From Celeribacter marinus (GTDB lineage Bacteria > Pseudomonadota > Alphaproteobacteria > Rhodobacterales > Rhodobacteraceae): a stretch of DNA of 64,000 bases. Positions 29,182 through 38,975 of the stretch are shown piece by piece. The stretch covers positions 634,932 to 698,931 of the forward strand of contig NZ_CP012023.1 of the NCBI RefSeq assembly GCF_001308265.1, in the 5' to 3' direction. The stretch's first letter is position 1; each line of letters begins with the position of its first letter. The position numbers and the translations under genes are program-made. The notes under the pieces are model-generated. The model made no database searches. It worked only from the letters and a program-made list of their open reading frames with translations, and was not told the DNA's origin.

Positions 29182-31551
29182 ATGTCCGACCCGATGGCAG
29201 AAATCCGCGCGTCCTTCTTTGTCGAATGCGAAGAACTTCTAGAAAGCCTCAATGACGGCCTTCAGATGATGGACGACGGCGCGACAGACTCAGAGACAAT
29301 CAATGTCGTGTTCCGCGCTGTTCACTCGATCAAGGGCGGGGCTGGTGCCTTTGGCCTTGACGACCTTGTGCGCTTTGCCCACCAGTTCGAGACGGCCATG
29401 GACGAGGTGCGCGCAGGCCGGTTTACCCCCGGCCCCGATGCAATCCGCTTGTTCTACGCGTGTACTGACATCCTTGGTGATTTGGTACGTGCCGCGCGTG
29501 ACGGGGAGGTCATTTCCGATGACATCACCGGCCCCGCGCTTGAAACCCTCACGCGCCTTGTCGGCATCCAAGAGGAAGTCGAAGAGGAGATTGAGTTCAC
29601 CCCCGCGACACTGTCGTTGGACCTCGATCTGGATTTTGATGCACTCGACCTTAGTGCAGATCTCGGTGGCGACATGACGGATCCATTGCCGGAACTGTCC
29701 GATCTTGGTCCCCTTGAAGATACGGGTACGGATACCTCATCCTCCTTGCCTACTCCCGCAAAGGGATTTCGCGTCTTTCTAAAACCGGAAAACGCGCTCT
29801 ATGCCTCGGGTAACGAACCGCTCTATTTGTTCCGCGCCCTGCGCGATTTGGGCGATATTTCAATTTCCTGCCACACAGATGCACTTCCTGCGATCGGCAT
29901 CATGGACCCCGAAGTTGGCTATCTATCGTGGACGATTGAGGTCCACACAGACGAGCCAGAGACCGCTGTGGTTGACGTGTTTGAATTCGTGGACGGGCTG
30001 TGCCAACTGAGCATCACACCACTGGACGCGCCGTTGGCGCACACCGTCAGCGACGACACCCAAAGTGATGCAGACCAAGCTGACACCGCACCACACCCAG
30101 AGATGATGCGCGAGCCACAAAGCCAAGCCTCTGACGGACTGTCTGTTGAGACTGAGAGTCTGGACGCACCGCTCCTTGCACCGCTTGATATGCCGGCAAT
30201 GGCAAATGACCCGTTGATCGATGCCGCGCCGACGCCCGAAGTTGCAGCGCCCGTTGCAGCTATGATTGCGCCGGCCACACCCGCCGTCCCCTTGGACGAG
30301 GACGCTCAGGACGAACGCAAAACCTTGTCAGCGCCGACACAACCACGCGCAACCGTGCGCGTTGATTTGGAGCGTATTGATCGCTTGGTAAACCTTGTCG
30401 GCGAGTTGGTCATCAACCAAGCAATGTTGAGCCAATCCGTAGCCGAGGCCCATATTCCGCCCAACTCGCCCGTGAGTTCCGGCCTCGAAGAGTTCCTACA
30501 ACTCACCCGCGACATCCAAGAATCCGTCATGATGATCCGTGCCCAGCCGATCAAATCGCTGTTTCAGCGGATGGGACGTATTGTACGCGAATCTTCGGCG
30601 TCGGTCGGAAAAGAAGTGCGGTTGACCACCATCGGCGAAAATACCGAAGTCGACAAAACCGTGATTGAACGCCTTGCCGATCCGTTGACCCACATGATCC
30701 GCAACGCCGTGGACCATGGCCTCGAAACACCTAAGACACGCACAGAAAATGGTAAATCCGCGATCGGCCACGTCACACTCTCGGCCCAACACCGCTCGGG
30801 GCGCATCGTCATTGAGGTTTCCGATGATGGTGCCGGTATCAACCGCGAGCGTGTACGCGCCAAGGCCATTGAAAACGGCCTGATCCTTCCGGATGCGCAA
30901 TTGAGCGACAGTGACATCGATAACCTATTGTTTATGCCAGGATTTTCCACCGCAAGCGAGATTTCCAATCTGTCAGGGCGGGGTGTCGGGATGGATGTGG
31001 TCAAAAGCGCCATCCAAGGACTGGGTGGGCGTATCGCAATCACATCGGTTGAGGGCAAAGGGACCACGTTCTCGATCTCCCTCCCACTGACACTCGCCGT
31101 TTTGGACGGCATGGTGGTGCGCGTAGAAAACGAGACTATTGTCGTTCCGCTCAACGCGATTTTGGAAACCCTGACGTTGACCGATGACGATCTTGAATCC
31201 CTCGGCCCGCAAAGTCATGTGGTCCAAATTCGGGGCGGTTTTGTTCCGCTGCTCGATTTAGGGGCCGAACTTGGATACCGCGCGCCCGAACCGAGCTATG
31301 TGGGCCGTGTTGTCCTTTTGATCGGTCAAGAGGGTGGAAATCGCGCCGCCCTCGCCGTCGATGCGATTGAGGATCAACGCCAAGTTGTCATCAAAGGTTT
31401 GGAGGGTAGCTACGGCCGCATTCCGGGCATCGCCGCCGCAACCATTTTGGGCGACGGACAAATTGCACTCATTCTCGACCCTGGCGATTTGGTTGCTCAG
31501 GCCTCCGGCCGCACCAAATCGTCCACACAAACCCCAGCTCTGGTAGGTTAA
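29182..31551 (+). CDS. cheA: Chemotaxis histidine kinase CheA
   Basis: A 789-residue kinase linking chemoreceptors to CheY and CheB. Domains in order: Hpt/P1 with H48 in FRAVHSIKGGAGAFG; a long, low-complexity acidic and Pro/Ala-rich linker (about 130-390) with an embedded P2-like stretch; P3 dimerisation (RVDLERIDRLVNLVGELVINQAML); HATPase/P4 (HMIRNAVDHGLETP, SDDGAGI, GRGVGMDVVKSAI); and the CheW-like P5. Receptor and CheW partners are encoded nearby. The linker is longer than in E. coli CheA (654 residues in all). Confidence 0.96.
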   Translation: MSDPMAEIRASFFVECEELLESLNDGLQMMDDGATDSETINVVFRAVHSIKGGAGAFGLDDLVRFAHQFETAMDEVRAGRFTPGPDAIRLFYACTDILGDLVRAARDGEVISDDITGPALETLTRLVGIQEEVEEEIEFTPATLSLDLDLDFDALDLSADLGGDMTDPLPELSDLGPLEDTGTDTSSSLPTPAKGFRVFLKPENALYASGNEPLYLFRALRDLGDISISCHTDALPAIGIMDPEVGYLSWTIEVHTDEPETAVVDVFEFVDGLCQLSITPLDAPLAHTVSDDTQSDADQADTAPHPEMMREPQSQASDGLSVETESLDAPLLAPLDMPAMANDPLIDAAPTPEVAAPVAAMIAPATPAVPLDEDAQDERKTLSAPTQPRATVRVDLERIDRLVNLVGELVINQAMLSQSVAEAHIPPNSPVSSGLEEFLQLTRDIQESVMMIRAQPIKSLFQRMGRIVRESSASVGKEVRLTTIGENTEVDKTVIERLADPLTHMIRNAVDHGLETPKTRTENGKSAIGHVTLSAQHRSGRIVIEVSDDGAGINRERVRAKAIENGLILPDAQLSDSDIDNLLFMPGFSTASEISNLSGRGVGMDVVKSAIQGLGGRIAITSVEGKGTTFSISLPLTLAVLDGMVVRVENETIVVPLNAILETLTLTDDDLESLGPQSHVVQIRGGFVPLLDLGAELGYRAPEPSYVGRVVLLIGQEGGNRAALAVDAIEDQRQVVIKGLEGSYGRIPGIAAATILGDGQIALILDPGDLVAQASGRTKSSTQTPALVG

Positions 31552-31555
31552 GCTC

Positions 31556-32023
31556 ATGACTGAAGACACTAAACACTCCGCCTCTGCATCTATCGAGCTG
31601 CTGTCTTTCCGCGTCGGCGGACAAGACTATTCAGTAGACATCATGTCCGTGCGCGAAATTCGCGGCTCGGCAAAGGCCACGTCCCTGCCCCACGCTCCGG
31701 CGTTTGTGAAGGGGGTGATAAACTTACGCGGGACCGTGTTGCCCATCATTGATCTCGCGGCCCGTTTGGGTTTGGAAAACGAGGGCGACAATGACCGCAA
31801 TGTGATCATCGTCGTCGATCTGGGCGGGCGCACCGCCGGCTTGATGGTTGATGCCGTGTCCGACATTCTGGCCATCCCAAACGAAGATCTACAAGCCCCC
31901 CCCGAAGTGTCCATCGACGATTCACGGACATTTGTTTCGGCACTGACCGTTGTCGACAATCGCATGATCCGCGTGCTCGATCTCGATGCCGTCATGCCGC
32001 CTCCCGATGAGGAAGCCGCATGA
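31556..32023 (+). CDS. cheW: Chemotaxis adaptor CheW
   Basis: A 155-residue adaptor bridging receptors and CheA. The sequence follows the CheW pattern: SFRVGGQDYSVDIMSVREIRG, LPHAPAFVKGVINLRGTVLPIIDLAARLG, GLMVDAVSDIL. It starts four bases after the cheA stop and its own stop overlaps the cheR start (ATGA), showing tight coupling. Confidence 0.95.
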   Translation: MTEDTKHSASASIELLSFRVGGQDYSVDIMSVREIRGSAKATSLPHAPAFVKGVINLRGTVLPIIDLAARLGLENEGDNDRNVIIVVDLGGRTAGLMVDAVSDILAIPNEDLQAPPEVSIDDSRTFVSALTVVDNRMIRVLDLDAVMPPPDEEAA

Positions 32024-32892
32024 ACCAGATGGAGCCAGTTGCCCGTAAAGTTGCGATTGAAAGTGACATGTCCGATGCGGCTTACGCGCGCATTGTGGCG
32101 TTGTCTAAATCGCAAGCGGGTATCGTGCTCTCCCCCTCCAAGGTGCCAATGGTAAAATCACGCCTGACGCGCCGGCTACGCGCGTTGGATATTGCGACGT
32201 TCGACGGCTACCTTGACTACCTCGAGAACACCGACAACCTAGACGAAATGAGCGCTTTTATCTCAGCGCTGACCACCAACGTGACGCAATTTTTTCGTGA
32301 AAACCATCATTTCGAGTATATAAAGTCAACGGTCTACCCGAAACTGAAAGCGAAACTCGCACGCGGTGAAAAGGTCAGGATTTGGTCGGCGGGCTGTTCG
32401 AACGGTCAAGAACCCTATTCTCTTGCCATGACATTCTTAGAATGTGACCCGTCGATTGGCACGAAAGATTTTTTGATACTGGGATCCGATATTGATCCGT
32501 TGGTTTTGGAAACGGCGCGCGCCGCAGTGTACGCGGACAACTTGATTGCGGGCATTCCGCCGGCGGCCCTTGCCGCATCATTTACCACATCACAAACGGC
32601 AGATGGCCTATCTTATCACGTGACGGACGCTGTAAAATCGATGGTGCGGTTTCGGCAACTCAACCTAAATGAGCCATGGCCTATGCAAGGGGCGTTTGAT
32701 CTCATCATTTGCAGAAATGTGATGATCTATTTCGATGAACCTACGCAATCGCGCCTTTTGTCTCGCTTTGCCGACAAACTCGATAAAGAGGGATGGCTGA
32801 TGATCGGTCACTCCGAACGCTTGCCTGAGAATACAACATCGTTGTTTTCAAATGTCGGCATCACCACATATCAACGCGCTCAGACCAACTGA
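32020..32892 (+). CDS. cheR: Chemotaxis protein methyltransferase CheR
   Basis: A 290-residue SAM-dependent enzyme that methylates receptor glutamates for adaptation. The N-terminal helical domain precedes TNVTQFFRENHHF and the SAM motif WSAGCSNGQEPYSLAM; later DLIICRNVMIYFD and LMIGHSERL are family hallmarks. The start overlaps the cheW stop. The adjacent receptor ends in a WEDF tail that could dock CheR or CheB. Confidence 0.95.
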   Translation: MNQMEPVARKVAIESDMSDAAYARIVALSKSQAGIVLSPSKVPMVKSRLTRRLRALDIATFDGYLDYLENTDNLDEMSAFISALTTNVTQFFRENHHFEYIKSTVYPKLKAKLARGEKVRIWSAGCSNGQEPYSLAMTFLECDPSIGTKDFLILGSDIDPLVLETARAAVYADNLIAGIPPAALAASFTTSQTADGLSYHVTDAVKSMVRFRQLNLNEPWPMQGAFDLIICRNVMIYFDEPTQSRLLSRFADKLDKEGWLMIGHSERLPENTTSLFSNVGITTYQRAQTN

Positions 32893-32929
32893 CGCCGTGT
32901 CGCACCAATAAAAAAAGGGTTTAAAAAAG

Positions 32930-33316
32930 ATGGCACTTAGAGACCAGCTCCGGGTCATGGTCGTAGATGACATGTCGACCAGCCGTGGCCTCATCACGAA
33001 TGCCCTCGACGGCTTCGGAATTCGCAACATTGCAAGTGCATCGGATGGCGCATCCGCCTTGGCAAAGCTACAGGCAGCTCCCGTGCACCTCGTGATCTCC
33101 GACTACAACATGCCGGGGATGGATGGCCTGAAACTGCTCCATGCATTGCGCACAAATCCGCGATCCAAAGGTGTGGGTTTCTTGCTCATCACCGGACGTG
33201 CGGACCGCGAAATCATCGAAATGGGAAAGAAATTGGGCATGAACAACTTTGTCAAAAAACCGTTTGATCCCATGACGCTCAAGAACGCAATTGAAGCGAT
33301 TGTTGGGAAGCTGTAA
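32930..33316 (+). CDS. Second CheY-like response regulator
   Basis: A 128-residue receiver domain with phospho-acceptor D58 in LVISDYNMPGMDGL, the acidic pair D13-D14 and K in FVKKPFDP. It differs clearly from the first CheY of the operon, so one may drive the motor and the other serve as sink or control another step, as in rhizobia. The start is preceded by AAAAAAGGG. The stop overlaps the next start (TAATG). Confidence 0.9.
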   Translation: MALRDQLRVMVVDDMSTSRGLITNALDGFGIRNIASASDGASALAKLQAAPVHLVISDYNMPGMDGLKLLHALRTNPRSKGVGFLLITGRADREIIEMGKKLGMNNFVKKPFDPMTLKNAIEAIVGKL

Positions 33317-33711
33317 TGACGCTTCAATCAGCAAACATGACCCGCAACGGCCTCAACGAAAGTGCCATGTCACTGTCGACACTGCATGCGCGCCTCCAAG
33401 ACGAAATGTTGGCGCTGACCATGTTGGCCGCCGAAGTTCAAATTGCACTGGGCGCGACGTTGAAAAACGTACAAAACCTGTCGCCATCGGTCCAGCGCAG
33501 CATGCAAGCGGTGGACCGGCTGCAACAAACGCTTGAGGATTTGCAGGGGGTAATGGCACAACTCGCGCGCCAAAACACCGGATCAACAGTCGACATATCT
33601 CCTCTAAAAGAGAGTATTCGCCTGCGCCACCTTGCCCACAAGCTGTTTGACGACATTGATGCGCCCTTTACCCTGTCAGAAGAAGATTCTGGAAACGTTG
33701 CGTGGTTCTGA
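33316..33711 (+). CDS. Helical protein at the end of the che operon, possible CheT/CheZ-like phosphatase
   Basis: A 131-residue protein I cannot assign to a family by sequence alone. It is predicted by eye to be mainly helical: a long helix around residues 20-85 (LHARLQDEMLALTMLAAEVQ; RSMQAVDRLQQTLEDLQGV), then a short tail. It contains D67-R-L-Q-Q71, matching the DXXXQ pattern that CheZ uses to dephosphorylate CheY. Translational coupling to cheY2 (TAATG) and its position as last che gene fit a signal-termination role like that described for rhizobial CheT. The functional call is an inference. Confidence 0.45.
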   Translation: MTLQSANMTRNGLNESAMSLSTLHARLQDEMLALTMLAAEVQIALGATLKNVQNLSPSVQRSMQAVDRLQQTLEDLQGVMAQLARQNTGSTVDISPLKESIRLRHLAHKLFDDIDAPFTLSEEDSGNVAWF

Positions 33712-33864
33712 TGGACGCAATATCGCCGTAGCTGCAACCGGTGCCTTAGGCATATAGCCGCCCCTGCAGTATATGGATGGTGGGCGCATTGCGTGTAGCT
33801 TTCCCAGACATTCGAACCATGGACGCGCTTTACGGCGAAAACGTCATCATAACAGCACTATCAA

Positions 33865-33896
33865 AAACCCCGTCCACTTTCGTGAACGGGGTTTTA
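33865..33896. terminator. Bidirectional terminator between the two che operons
   Basis: AAAACCCCGTCCAC pairs with GTGAACGGGGTTTT with one mismatch. Both strands end in TTTT, serving the rightward che operon and the leftward mcp-cheB-cheD operon. Confidence 0.85.
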
Positions 33897-33902
33897 CGGT
33901 GC

Positions 33903-34436
33903 TTAGAATAGCTCAAGATCACTCGCGGGTGGTGGCGGTGGCGCCACTTCATGTAGGTTCTGATCCGCCACCAGCTTTTGGCGCGCATGCCCTGTGACCG
34001 GCTCGAATTCTATGCGCCGCGCGCTTGTCCCGCCGAGACTTTGCCCAACACACGCAATCCCCTCTTTGTCCAAGTAATCCAAGACAAATTGTCCATTGTC
34101 GCGCCCAACCGATGTGAGACCTTTTCGCAATGCCGCGCCGCCAAACACCTTTGCTTGTAGATTGGTGCGCCGCGCACCTTTCTGGATCAAGCCGTTGATC
34201 AACAGCTCCATGGCGTTGGCCCCAAACGAGTCGGTGCCCCCGTCCCCGACCGCACCTTGTGGCAATAAAAAGTGGTTCATACCACCGACACCCGTTTGCG
34301 GATCCCACAAACATGTCGCCACGCATGATCCCAATATCGTGGAAATAACGGCGTTTTGCTCCGTCGACACCGCGAACTCACCTTGGGTGATATACGTGCT
34401 TTTGGGGCGGCTTTTGGGAGATTGTAAATCCGTCAT
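33903..34436 (-). CDS. cheD: Chemoreceptor glutamine deamidase CheD
   Basis: A 177-residue chemotaxis deamidase that converts receptor glutamines to glutamates. The catalytic motif TILGSCVATCLWD carries the nucleophilic cysteine, and GVGGMNHFLLPQ the histidine. KVFGGAALRKGLTSVGRDNGQFV and GGTSARRIEFEPVTG are also family segments. The start at 34436 overlaps the cheB stop (ATGA). The 24 extra codons upstream lie inside cheB and were not used. Confidence 0.93.
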   Translation of the reverse strand: MTDLQSPKSRPKSTYITQGEFAVSTEQNAVISTILGSCVATCLWDPQTGVGGMNHFLLPQGAVGDGGTDSFGANAMELLINGLIQKGARRTNLQAKVFGGAALRKGLTSVGRDNGQFVLDYLDKEGIACVGQSLGGTSARRIEFEPVTGHARQKLVADQNLHEVAPPPPPASDLELF

Positions 34437-35518
34437 CTTGGTTTTGCTCCAACTGGAGTTTCCGCCGCCTTTAGTAACGCGTCCCCAAACGCATCCAAGT
34501 CGACCCATTGATCCACACCGTCCATTTCACCCGCCATCCGCGGCATCCCAAAGACGACACAGCTTTCGCGCGACTGGCCCAACGTAATGGCCCCCTTGGA
34601 GCGCAAGTCTGCCATACCTTCGGCGCCGTCACGCCCCATACCGGTGAGGATCCCTGCGACGACTTGATCGCCCAAATGACACGCGGATTGGAACATAGAA
34701 TCTACGGATGGTCGGTGTCCGGACACCTTTGGCCCCTCAAGCAATGACACGCGGCGTCCAAATCCGGGCTGCATATTGAGATGATATGCGCCGCCGGGGG
34801 CAATCAAAACCTCTCCGTGTCGCAATTCATCCCCGTCGCGTGCCAAACGGACGGTAGGCGCCACGATAGGATTGAGGCGCGCGGCGAAACTGGCCAAGAA
34901 CGGCTCTGGCATGTGTTGCGTGATTAACGTTGGCGGACAATCTGATGGGAAGCGCGCCAAAATCCGTTCAATGGCATCGACGGCACCAGTTGACCCGCCC
35001 AAGAGGCACATGCGTTGGAATTTTCTCCCGCTTTGGCTCACAGGGCGCGGCGGGGCCATCGATGTTGGTAGCTTGACGCGTGCATTTGCTGCCGCCACGA
35101 GAATATCGGCAAGCCCCGCAAACGGAGCGCCGCTTTGCCCGATTGTCGGCTTTTGGACGCATTCCACCGCTCCTTTGGCGAGCGCTTCGATTGCGATTGC
35201 GCTGCCTGCCTTGGTCAACGTTGACACCATGACCACAGGCATCGGGCGATGCCGCATCAAACGGTCGAGAAATTCGAGCCCTGACATGGACGGCATTTCG
35301 ATATCCAATGTCATCACGTGGGGTTGATGCGCATTGACCGCATCACGAGCCTCACTCGCGCCGCCGGCCTCCGCCACAACCTCGATGCGGGGATCGCGTT
35401 CCAACACCGAGCGGATCAATCCACGCATGGTGCGTGAATCGTCCACAATCAGCGTTCGAACCGGACCAGACGCAGAGACCCGCGTGCGGTTTTCATGTTT
35501 ATTATCACGTGCACTCAC
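34433..35518 (-). CDS. cheB: Chemotaxis protein-glutamate methylesterase CheB
   Basis: About 361 residues with an N-terminal receiver (RTLIVDDSRTMRGLIRS; phospho-acceptor in MTLDIEMPSMSGL) and a C-terminal methylesterase domain with the triad motifs LLGGSTGAVDAI (serine), LITQHMPEPF (histidine) and GMGRDGAEGM (aspartate). It removes receptor methyl groups and deamidates glutamines. I favour the GTG at 35518, with AAAGG ten bases upstream; a TTG at 35536 is possible. It follows the mcp gene closely and is coupled to cheD. Confidence 0.93.
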   Translation of the reverse strand: MSARDNKHENRTRVSASGPVRTLIVDDSRTMRGLIRSVLERDPRIEVVAEAGGASEARDAVNAHQPHVMTLDIEMPSMSGLEFLDRLMRHRPMPVVMVSTLTKAGSAIAIEALAKGAVECVQKPTIGQSGAPFAGLADILVAAANARVKLPTSMAPPRPVSQSGRKFQRMCLLGGSTGAVDAIERILARFPSDCPPTLITQHMPEPFLASFAARLNPIVAPTVRLARDGDELRHGEVLIAPGGAYHLNMQPGFGRRVSLLEGPKVSGHRPSVDSMFQSACHLGDQVVAGILTGMGRDGAEGMADLRSKGAITLGQSRESCVVFGMPRMAGEMDGVDQWVDLDAFGDALLKAAETPVGAKPR

Positions 35519-35539
35519 AGGTTCACTACCTTTCAACTC

Positions 35540-38500
35540 TTAAAAATCTTCCCAGCCGTCATCGGCGGGTGCACTTGGTGTGGGATGTGGCGCCGATTGA
35601 TTGACGGCAACCTTTTCCTGCGGCGCGAATGTCGCGGGTGGCGGCGACGCAGGGCGCGCGACGGGTGCGGGCATATTGACGATTGCCGCAGGCGCGCGGT
35701 TTTGGGCAGCCGCTCCGATCGAAAACCGCGATGTCGTGGTGTTCAGATTTTCGGCCTCGCGCATCAAAGAATGCGATGCGGCAGTGGTTTGCTCGAACAT
35801 GGCCGCGTTTTGTTGGGTCACTTGATCCAACTGGTTTACGGCCGCGTTGATTTCGGCCAGACCCGACGATTGTTCGCGCGATGACACGGCGATTTCACTC
35901 ACGTTGTGCGCAATTTCGGTCACGGACAACACGATCCCGCGCAGGGCCTCACCCGTATCCCCGACCAAACTCACGCCGCGTTTCACATGGGCGCCCGATT
36001 TGGAGATCAAGTCATTGATTTCACGCGCCGCTTCGGAGGAGCGTTGCGCCAGGGCGCGCACCTCGGAGGCGACAACCGCGAACCCGCGGCCAGCCTCACC
36101 CGCACGCGCGGCCTCGACCCCAGCGTTAAGGGCCAACAGATTGGTTTGAAACGCGATGTCGTCAATCACGGACGTAATTTTGGAAATCTGGTTCGATGAG
36201 CTTTCAATTTCGCTCATGGCTTGCACGGCTTCTTGAACCACATCTCCCGAGGCTTCTGCGTTGGATTTTGCGGTTTCGACCATTTCGCTAGCTTGATTGG
36301 CCCCCTCGGATGCCGAGCGCACTGAGGATGTCAACTCATCGAGTGCGGTGGCTGTCTCTTCCAATGTCGCGGCCTGTTTTTCGGTGCGCCGTGACAAATC
36401 ATCAGCCGCATTCGAAATTTCGGCGGCCTCGCCACGGATCATACCGGCGTTCTCCACAACACTTGCCATCGCTTCGAGTAGGTTATCGACGGCGGAGTTA
36501 TAATCGGCGCGCAGGGTTTCGTATTCATCGCCAAACGCAACCGTGAGACGTGCGGTCAAATCGCCCTCTGCGAGTTTTTTCAACCCGACACGAAGCCCCT
36601 CAACAACTTGGTCTTGGGCCTTTTTCATCTCGGCCTGACGCGCATCGGCCTCTTTGAGCAACAGCTCGTTTTCCGTAATATCCGTGCCCAACAAGATGAT
36701 GCGGAACACATTGCCACTGCCGTCTTTTACGGGGCTGAATGTCCCCTCAAGGATCGACACGCGCCCATCCGGACTTTCAAGTTTAAACCGGCCGTGCACA
36801 TTTTCGCCATCGATCAGGCGCGGCCAAACGGGGCCTTTTTCCTGGGCTAGTTTGGGATCCCAAGTAAAGAAATCCTGTTGTTGAAGGCCTACTACACTGG
36901 AGGCAGAGTGGCCGACCATTTCAGCAAACAATGTGTTGGCGGCGCGAATTTTACCGTGCAAACCGAACTCGGCTTTGACCTGAGTGTTGTTAAGTGTTTG
37001 GATTACCGCCTCACTGGTGCGGATATCTGTGACATCTTTCCACTCCATCACACAGCCGATTTGGTTGCCGTCCATGTCGATCACGGAATTCACATCGAGC
37101 GCAAAATAGACTTCGCCGACTTTCATGTCCGTTGCGAACGGCATTTTCGTATGATCCGAGAGAATGCGGCGGATGTGTTCGGGGTTTTCGTGGAATATGT
37201 CGATGTTCTTGCCAACAAGCGCGTCGGCGTCGAACCCTGAAAAACGCTGGGAAAACGTATCCGAATGGGTCGCCATCAACGTGTGCACGGCCCCGTTCAT
37301 GTAGGTGATGTTGAACTCTTGGTCGATCATCATGAGGGCTGCTGATGAGCCTTCAAATGCCGATCCTTTGAATAGACCGTCTCGGGTGGCTTGTTCGGCG
37401 CGCCCCAATGCCTTGCGAAAATCGTCCAAGGCCGAGGCGATGCCGCCAATTTCGTCCCCGCGGTCCGTGCCCGGCACCACAACATTGTAATCGCCATCAG
37501 ATACGGTGCGCATTGCGGTCCCGACACTGGTCAACGGTTTAGACACCGCCCGCGCAATCAGCAGCGACAAGGCGCCGACAACCGCGATCATAATCGCGCC
37601 CTGCCATAGCATTGTCCGGCCAAGATCTTTGGCGGGTGTCAAAATTTCGTCAATCGTCTGTTCGACCACCAGACCCCAAGTGACACCGTGAAACGAGATC
37701 GGCGCGTAGGATGCGAGGTGTTCGTGGACGTGGCCCGTATCCTCGTTCACTTCGGATTCACGCAAAAGGCCTGACTGACCGTTGGCTGCGTTTTTCGCTG
37801 ACATATTGACCATTGAGGTGACCAAGATATCACCGCCATCGCCAAGGCGCGGATCAGACCGCAGCAACATATCGGTCCCAACCAGATAGGCATCGCCTGT
37901 TTCACCCAGACCGGTCGCACGCTGCATCACGGCATCAATACGGCCCGCCGGCATTTGAAACGCGATGACCCCACGCAATGCCCCACGGCGATCCAAAACG
38001 GGTGTGGCGATAAAGGACGCAGGCGCATCGTTGGAGGGCGCATAGGTTTGAAAATCGGCGAAATGTATTTCGGAGGCTTCGCTGGCCGTGTCCTTTGTGG
38101 CGAGCGATTTTGCGACGACTTCGCCCAAAGCCGTAGCTGCAAACGGACCCTCAACGAAATTGGTCGCGAAATCACGTTCCTTGAATACCGAATAGATCAG
38201 GTCGCCCGTGGTGTCGAAGACAAAGACATCATAGTAGCCTTTATCCTCCACCAATTTGCGAAAATAGGGGTGATAGAGTTTGTGAACCTGACTGTAGGGG
38301 CTGCCGTCCTCGGCGAATTCCAGGTTTTGCTTTTCGCCCAGCGGGTTCGGATTTTCATCAATATACCACGTTTGAAGGTGCTCGGTGACGTTCCCCTCAA
38401 TGGAGCGCCATGCCTCATCGAATCCGCGAATCGCGGACAAGATGGTCGGGTTCGAGGCCTGAGACCGAATATCGATATCAATCCCGTCCAACCAGCTTTC

Positions 38501-38677
38501 TAGCTCCATTGCGCGGGCTTCGGTAACGGTTTCGAGCATCTCCTCGGCCTCGACCAACAGCGACTCAGAGGCGCGTTTATATGAAACATAGGTTGCGATT
38601 GTGATGGTCATCACCGACAGGGCGATCATGATCACAGGCAACTTAACGGCCAGTTTGATATTATTGATGAATTTCAT
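35540..38677 (-). CDS. Methyl-accepting chemotaxis protein with Cache, HAMP and PAS domains
   Basis: A 1045-residue receptor. TM1 is at about residues 12-32, a large periplasmic dCache-type sensor follows to about 350 ([34 protein letters not shown]), then TM2 ([20 protein letters not shown]), HAMP, two PAS regions ([36 protein letters not shown], each followed by a PAC-like segment), a second HAMP-like part, and the signalling domain with the hairpin tip [33 protein letters not shown]. The C-terminus is a Pro/Ala-rich linker ending DDGWEDF, resembling the NWETF docking pentapeptide. GAGGAG precedes the ATG. It can sense periplasmic ligands and cytoplasmic or redox cues. Confidence 0.92.
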   Translation of the reverse strand: MKFINNIKLAVKLPVIMIALSVMTITIATYVSYKRASESLLVEAEEMLETVTEARAMELESWLDGIDIDIRSQASNPTILSAIRGFDEAWRSIEGNVTEHLQTWYIDENPNPLGEKQNLEFAEDGSPYSQVHKLYHPYFRKLVEDKGYYDVFVFDTTGDLIYSVFKERDFATNFVEGPFAATALGEVVAKSLATKDTASEASEIHFADFQTYAPSNDAPASFIATPVLDRRGALRGVIAFQMPAGRIDAVMQRATGLGETGDAYLVGTDMLLRSDPRLGDGGDILVTSMVNMSAKNAANGQSGLLRESEVNEDTGHVHEHLASYAPISFHGVTWGLVVEQTIDEILTPAKDLGRTMLWQGAIMIAVVGALSLLIARAVSKPLTSVGTAMRTVSDGDYNVVVPGTDRGDEIGGIASALDDFRKALGRAEQATRDGLFKGSAFEGSSAALMMIDQEFNITYMNGAVHTLMATHSDTFSQRFSGFDADALVGKNIDIFHENPEHIRRILSDHTKMPFATDMKVGEVYFALDVNSVIDMDGNQIGCVMEWKDVTDIRTSEAVIQTLNNTQVKAEFGLHGKIRAANTLFAEMVGHSASSVVGLQQQDFFTWDPKLAQEKGPVWPRLIDGENVHGRFKLESPDGRVSILEGTFSPVKDGSGNVFRIILLGTDITENELLLKEADARQAEMKKAQDQVVEGLRVGLKKLAEGDLTARLTVAFGDEYETLRADYNSAVDNLLEAMASVVENAGMIRGEAAEISNAADDLSRRTEKQAATLEETATALDELTSSVRSASEGANQASEMVETAKSNAEASGDVVQEAVQAMSEIESSSNQISKITSVIDDIAFQTNLLALNAGVEAARAGEAGRGFAVVASEVRALAQRSSEAAREINDLISKSGAHVKRGVSLVGDTGEALRGIVLSVTEIAHNVSEIAVSSREQSSGLAEINAAVNQLDQVTQQNAAMFEQTTAASHSLMREAENLNTTTSRFSIGAAAQNRAPAAIVNMPAPVARPASPPPATFAPQEKVAVNQSAPHPTPSAPADDGWEDF

Positions 38678-38794
38678 ATGTCGTCTCCTCGTGGCACACT
38701 CATGGCGATAGAAATGGACGCTGAGAGGTGCCTAAAAGCTGTCAGCGGGTGAGCTTATAAAGCCCGAACTGACATGAGACATGACGGCAAGGAA

Positions 38795-38809
38795 TGAAGA
38801 TTCGTTTAA
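38795..38809 (-). promoter_or_regulatory. Candidate CtrA-like box before mcp-cheB-cheD
   Basis: TGAA-GATTCGT-TTAA (plus strand) reads TTAA-N7-TTCA on the coding strand, one base from TTAA-N7-TTAA. It lies 118 bases upstream of the mcp start. This is weak on its own. Confidence 0.25.
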
Positions 38810-38909
38810 GTGGCACGCAGGACATGCGCTTGTGGCCCAAAAAAATCGTTCAACCCCGCCAAACCGACCTCAATTGTGCGCACGGTAACGATAGCGGGGC
38901 GGGGAAACG

Positions 38910-38946
38910 AAAAAACGCCCCGACACATGTGCATGTCGGGGCGTTC
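38910..38946 (-). terminator. Terminator after the aldehyde dehydrogenase gene
   Basis: AACGCCCCGACA and TGTCGGGGCGTT form a perfect 12-bp stem, followed on the minus strand by a T run. It lies 30 bases after the stop. Confidence 0.9.
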
Positions 38947-38975
38947 TAAATGTGAGGCGTGAAAACGCCTATGGC

